NCBI GenBank assembly: GCA_021604585.1 | Contig: BQJG01000001.1 | Coordinates: 62,001-126,000, forward strand | Direction of reading: 5' to 3' | DNA: 64,000 nucleotides | Origin: Hyphococcus sp. | GTDB lineage: Bacteria; Pseudomonadota; Alphaproteobacteria; Caulobacterales; Parvularculaceae | In this document: positions 61,114 through 64,000 of the stretch, piece by piece | How positions within the stretch are numbered: position 1 is the first letter of the stretch | Layout of the letters: each line of letters opens with the position of its first letter | Made by a program: the position numbers and the translations under genes | The notes under the pieces: model-generated | What the model saw: only the letters and a program-made list of their open reading frames with translations | What the model was told of the DNA's origin: nothing | The model's database searches: none

Positions 61114-62382
61114 ATGAATCGCCTCAGCACTTTGGGCGCCCTTATCGCCGGCGCCATTCTGCTCGCCGCAATTTATGGCGCCGCTTTTAGCGGGCGCTCG
61201 GTTTCCGCCGAAATAAATATGGACGATGGCGAAGGCGTTCGCCAAATCGTCAATGGCGACAAAGGCAGCTTCTCCCTGCGCAAAGACGGCCTCGCCATCA
61301 AGGCGACGTGGCGCGGCGAATATGAGTTGAGCGCCGACGGTAACGATATCGCCAGCCTGGAGCACAAGCTGGAAATCAGCCGCGACGAGAACGGGGCCAC
61401 CGAAAAGGTCGTTTTCGAAGACGACAATGACGAGGTGAAGCACACCTATTACCGCAATGGCGACAAACAGAGCGAAAGTGATGAATCGCGAGCCGCAGCG
61501 AGCGCGCTCCTCGTCGCGTATCTCGAAGCCAGCGGCGCCAAAGCAAAAGAACGCGTCGCCATCATTTTGCGCGAAGGCGGTCCTGATGCGGTCATCAACA
61601 AGATTGGCGACGTCGCCAGTGATCATGCCCGCCTGCGCTATGTGACGGAATTGACCGAACAAACCGAGTTAACTCCCGGGGTCATGCAATCCCTGCTCGC
61701 CACCATAAAATCTTTCGAAGGCGATCATGACATTCGTTCCGCCCTCGACGCCATTCTCAAATATGAAACAGTGCAGCCTGCACAAATGCCGCTCTTTCTC
61801 GAAGCTGCCAGGCGCATTGAAGGCGATTATGATCTACGGCGCCTGATAGAAAGCGTTTCCGAAAAGCCGCTCAATGAAGATGCGGTGTCACTCGCCGTTG
61901 AGTTGATGCAGCAACTGGAAAGCGATCACGATTTGCGCCGTGCAGGCGAGGCCTTATTGACGCAAGATGCGCTATCCGACTCTGCGGCGGCGCGATTGCT
62001 GAATACCATTGGCGACCGGATCGAGAGCGACCATGATTTGCGGTTGTTGCTCGGGCAAACAACTAAATTCCTGTTGCGCGGAGAGGAACCCTCTGCGGCT
62101 TGGATCAAGGCCTTTGGTTCAATCGAGTCCGACCATGATCAGCGTCTGGCGCTAGAAGACGCCGCCAAGATCAAAGGCGCGCCGGAAGACGTGACACTTG
62201 CCTTGATCAACGCCACGGCGACTATCGAATCCGGTCACGATCGCCGTCTCGCATTGGAGACTTTTGCTGATCGCGCAAAAACAGATCAGGCGTTGCTCGA
62301 CGCCTATAAGGCGTCAGCGCGCGGCATTGAATCCGATTCGGACCGTGAACGGGCGTTTAATGCAGCGGGTCTTGACGACTAA
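61114..62382 (+). CDS. secreted protein with seven SDHD-type repeats
   Basis: A 422-residue protein with an N-terminal signal or anchor (about 1-25), an N-terminal beta-rich part (about 28-115) and seven helical repeats from about residue 200, each opening with IES(D/G)(H/Y)D-x-R and spaced 33-35 residues: coding copies start near 61717, 61816, 61915, 62020, 62125, 62224 and 62326. A weaker eighth (ASDHARLR) precedes them. This is an alpha-solenoid pattern; I do not know the family. ATG 61114 is chosen. It is convergent with the symporter gene, overlapping by 4 bp. Confidence 0.78.
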   Translation: MNRLSTLGALIAGAILLAAIYGAAFSGRSVSAEINMDDGEGVRQIVNGDKGSFSLRKDGLAIKATWRGEYELSADGNDIASLEHKLEISRDENGATEKVVFEDDNDEVKHTYYRNGDKQSESDESRAAASALLVAYLEASGAKAKERVAIILREGGPDAVINKIGDVASDHARLRYVTELTEQTELTPGVMQSLLATIKSFEGDHDIRSALDAILKYETVQPAQMPLFLEAARRIEGDYDLRRLIESVSEKPLNEDAVSLAVELMQQLESDHDLRRAGEALLTQDALSDSAAARLLNTIGDRIESDHDLRLLLGQTTKFLLRGEEPSAAWIKAFGSIESDHDQRLALEDAAKIKGAPEDVTLALINATATIESGHDRRLALETFADRAKTDQALLDAYKASARGIESDSDRERAFNAAGLDD

Positions 62383-64000
62383 ACCGGATTTTCGCCCGGC
62401 ATTCTAATATCGTCGACCATAGCGCGAACGGACAAAGGCGTTGGCGCGGTGAAACGCGAAACGACGCTCGCTACAACAAAATTCAACGCCATGCCGACGG
62501 CGCCGATGCCTTCCGGCGAAATGCCAAGCAGCCAATGCTCCGCATCATTGGTCGCGCCAAACCAGGGCGATTTAAAATAGACAATATAGGATAAGGTGAA
62601 CGCCAGTCCGGCGAGCATCCCAGCGACGGCGCCTTCGCGGTTGATGTCCTTGAAAAAGACGCCCATCAAGATCGCTGGAAATAATGAGGCGGCCGCAAGA
62701 CCAAAAGCAAGCGCCACGACTTGCGCAACAAAACCGGGCGGATTGATCCCCAGATACCCGGCCACTAGGATCGCAGCGGCGGCGGCGCCGCGCGCCGTCA
62801 TCAGTTCGGTTTTTTCAGTAATCTGTGGGCGGAAGGTCTTCTTCAGCAAGTCGTGACTGATAGCGGTTGATATCACCAGCAACAGCCCGGCGGCAGTCGA
62901 CAGCGCCGCAGCAACGCCGCCGGCAGCGACCAGCGCAATAACCCATTCGGGCAGGCTCGCAATCTCCGGATTGGCGAGCACCATAATATCGCGATCGACA
63001 AAGATTTCATTGCCATTCGCGGTGGGCGCATTGGCGAGCGCGCGCTCTCCATTGACGCCAGTTTCGCCGGTGAACTCAGCGCGGCCATCAAACGGTGCGC
63101 CGGGGCCATATTGAATGATCCCGTCCTCGTTCTTATCAAGCCAGGCGATAAGCCCGATCCCTTCCCAGCTTTTCACCCATTGCGGTGCTTCTGCGTATTC
63201 TTTTTCATTCACGCTCTCGATGAAGTTCAACCGCGCGAAAGCCCCTACCGCCGGCGCCGTCGTATAAAGGATTGCGATGAAAATCAGCGCGTAACCTGCG
63301 GATTTGCGCGCATCGGAAACCTTTGGCACCGTAAAGAACCGCACAATGACATGCGGCAGACCGGCCGTGCCGACCATCAGCGCGAGCGTGATGGCGAAAA
63401 TATCAATCTTGGATTTGGCCGCTGTCGTGAACGCGCCGAAACCGAGATCCATCAGCGCGCCATCAAGCTTATCGAGCACTGATATCGCCTCGCCGGCGAC
63501 ATTGGACCCGAGTCCTAACTGCGGAATTGGGTTGCCCGTCATCATCATCGAAATGAAGATCGCCGGCACCGAATAGGCAAAGATCAAAACGCAATACTGA
63601 GCGACCTGCGTGTAGGTGATCCCTTTCATGCCGCCAAGCACCGCATAGAAGAAGACGACGCCCATGCCGGTGATGACGCCCCATTCGATCGGCATTTCGA
63701 GAAAGCGCGAGAACACAACGCCGACGCCGCGCATCTGGCCTGCAATATAGGTGAACGACACAACAATGAGACAGATGACGGCAACGATGCGCGCCGTCCT
63801 TGAATAATATCGCTCGCCGATAAAATCCGGTACGGTGAATTGGCCGAATTTGCGCAAATAGGGCGCGAGCAACAGCGCCAGCAACACATAGCCGCCGGTC
63901 CATCCCATCAGATAGACGCTGGCGTCATAACCGGCGAAGGCGATAATCCCAGCCATGGAGATAAACGATGCGGCGCTCATCCAGTCGGCGGCTGTCGCCA
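62379..64000 (-). CDS. Na+/solute symporter (ActP/VC_2705-like), 5' end beyond window
   Basis: The frame stays open to the right edge; residues before M-S-A-A-S-F read A-T-A-A-D-W, as inside the first spans of acetate-type symporters, so the true start lies outside. At least 540 residues remain, with about 12 membrane spans; the SSS-family stretch includes GMGVVFFYAVLGGMKGITYT. An extra-membrane insert of about 90 residues follows FARLNFIESVNEKEY and contains DKNEDGIIQYG, a DxNxDG calcium-loop pattern. It probably imports short carboxylates such as acetate with Na+. Confidence 0.88.
   Translation of the reverse strand, partial: ATAADWMSAASFISMAGIIAFAGYDASVYLMGWTGGYVLLALLLAPYLRKFGQFTVPDFIGERYYSRTARIVAVICLIVVSFTYIAGQMRGVGVVFSRFLEMPIEWGVITGMGVVFFYAVLGGMKGITYTQVAQYCVLIFAYSVPAIFISMMMTGNPIPQLGLGSNVAGEAISVLDKLDGALMDLGFGAFTTAAKSKIDIFAITLALMVGTAGLPHVIVRFFTVPKVSDARKSAGYALIFIAILYTTAPAVGAFARLNFIESVNEKEYAEAPQWVKSWEGIGLIAWLDKNEDGIIQYGPGAPFDGRAEFTGETGVNGERALANAPTANGNEIFVDRDIMVLANPEIASLPEWVIALVAAGGVAAALSTAAGLLLVISTAISHDLLKKTFRPQITEKTELMTARGAAAAAILVAGYLGINPPGFVAQVVALAFGLAAASLFPAILMGVFFKDINREGAVAGMLAGLAFTLSYIVYFKSPWFGATNDAEHWLLGISPEGIGAVGMALNFVVASVVSRFTAPTPLSVRAMVDDIRMPGENPV

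Overview
The window is chromosomal DNA of a marine-type alphaproteobacterium. The protein sequences look most like the Parvularculales/Hyphomonadaceae side of the class, but this rests on family recognition only, without a search. Base composition is moderately GC-rich. Genes are packed tightly on both strands, and many stop/start pairs overlap in an ATGA, GTGA or TGATG arrangement.

Layout. 1-720: a membrane protein running off the left edge. 0.8-2.3 kb: NfeD and SPFH membrane-domain pair. 2.5-8.4 kb: a secreted Cys/His protein, a HIG1-type twin-membrane protein, etfBA, DUF1203, 3-hydroxyacyl-CoA dehydrogenase and dodecin (beta-oxidation and flavin handling). 8.5-13.7 kb: a large lipoprotein, a TlpA-like thioredoxin, then argH-lptM-lysA. 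13.7-24.6 kb: a class-typical block of DUF4175 protein, hpt, zinc-ribbon protein, ftsEX, YdcF, plsC, DUF2125, MarR and leucyl aminopeptidase. 24.7-31 kb: TadD-like lipoprotein, a YcsG-like Nramp homologue with pxpABC (5-oxoprolinase), and a convergent BCCT transporter.

31.1-33.7 kb is a decayed mobile island next to tRNA-Thr(CGT). It holds a broken tyrosine integrase start, a 5'-truncated Rhs tip, a Sel1-repeat candidate immunity gene and a short HTH regulator. 33.9-40 kb: a histidine-rich membrane protein, then the translation genes pheT, pheS, rplT and rpmI with two small hypothetical genes between them. 40.4-46.7 kb: secreted aspartic protease, secreted amidohydrolase, Lrp regulator, DUF6356, a YeiH transporter and hypotheticals. 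46.8-56.1 kb: sdhCDA, then four unrelated genes (M19 dipeptidase, RodZ-HTH/TonB fusion, crotonase, CreD), then sdhB. 56.3-59.9 kb: an arsenic operon arsR-arsI-(ATP-grasp enzyme)-arsC-acr3. 59.9-64 kb: zapE, a secreted protein with seven SDHD-type repeats, and an Na+/solute symporter running off the right edge.

Best candidates for undescribed biology: the ATP-grasp enzyme translationally coupled to arsI, which carries a vicinal cysteine pair; the pxp operon with an Nramp homologue lacking the canonical metal ligands; the integrase/Rhs junction at tRNA-Thr; the multi-His membrane protein beside that tRNA; and the SDHD-repeat secreted protein. All functions are inferred from sequence patterns. 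No database search was run.
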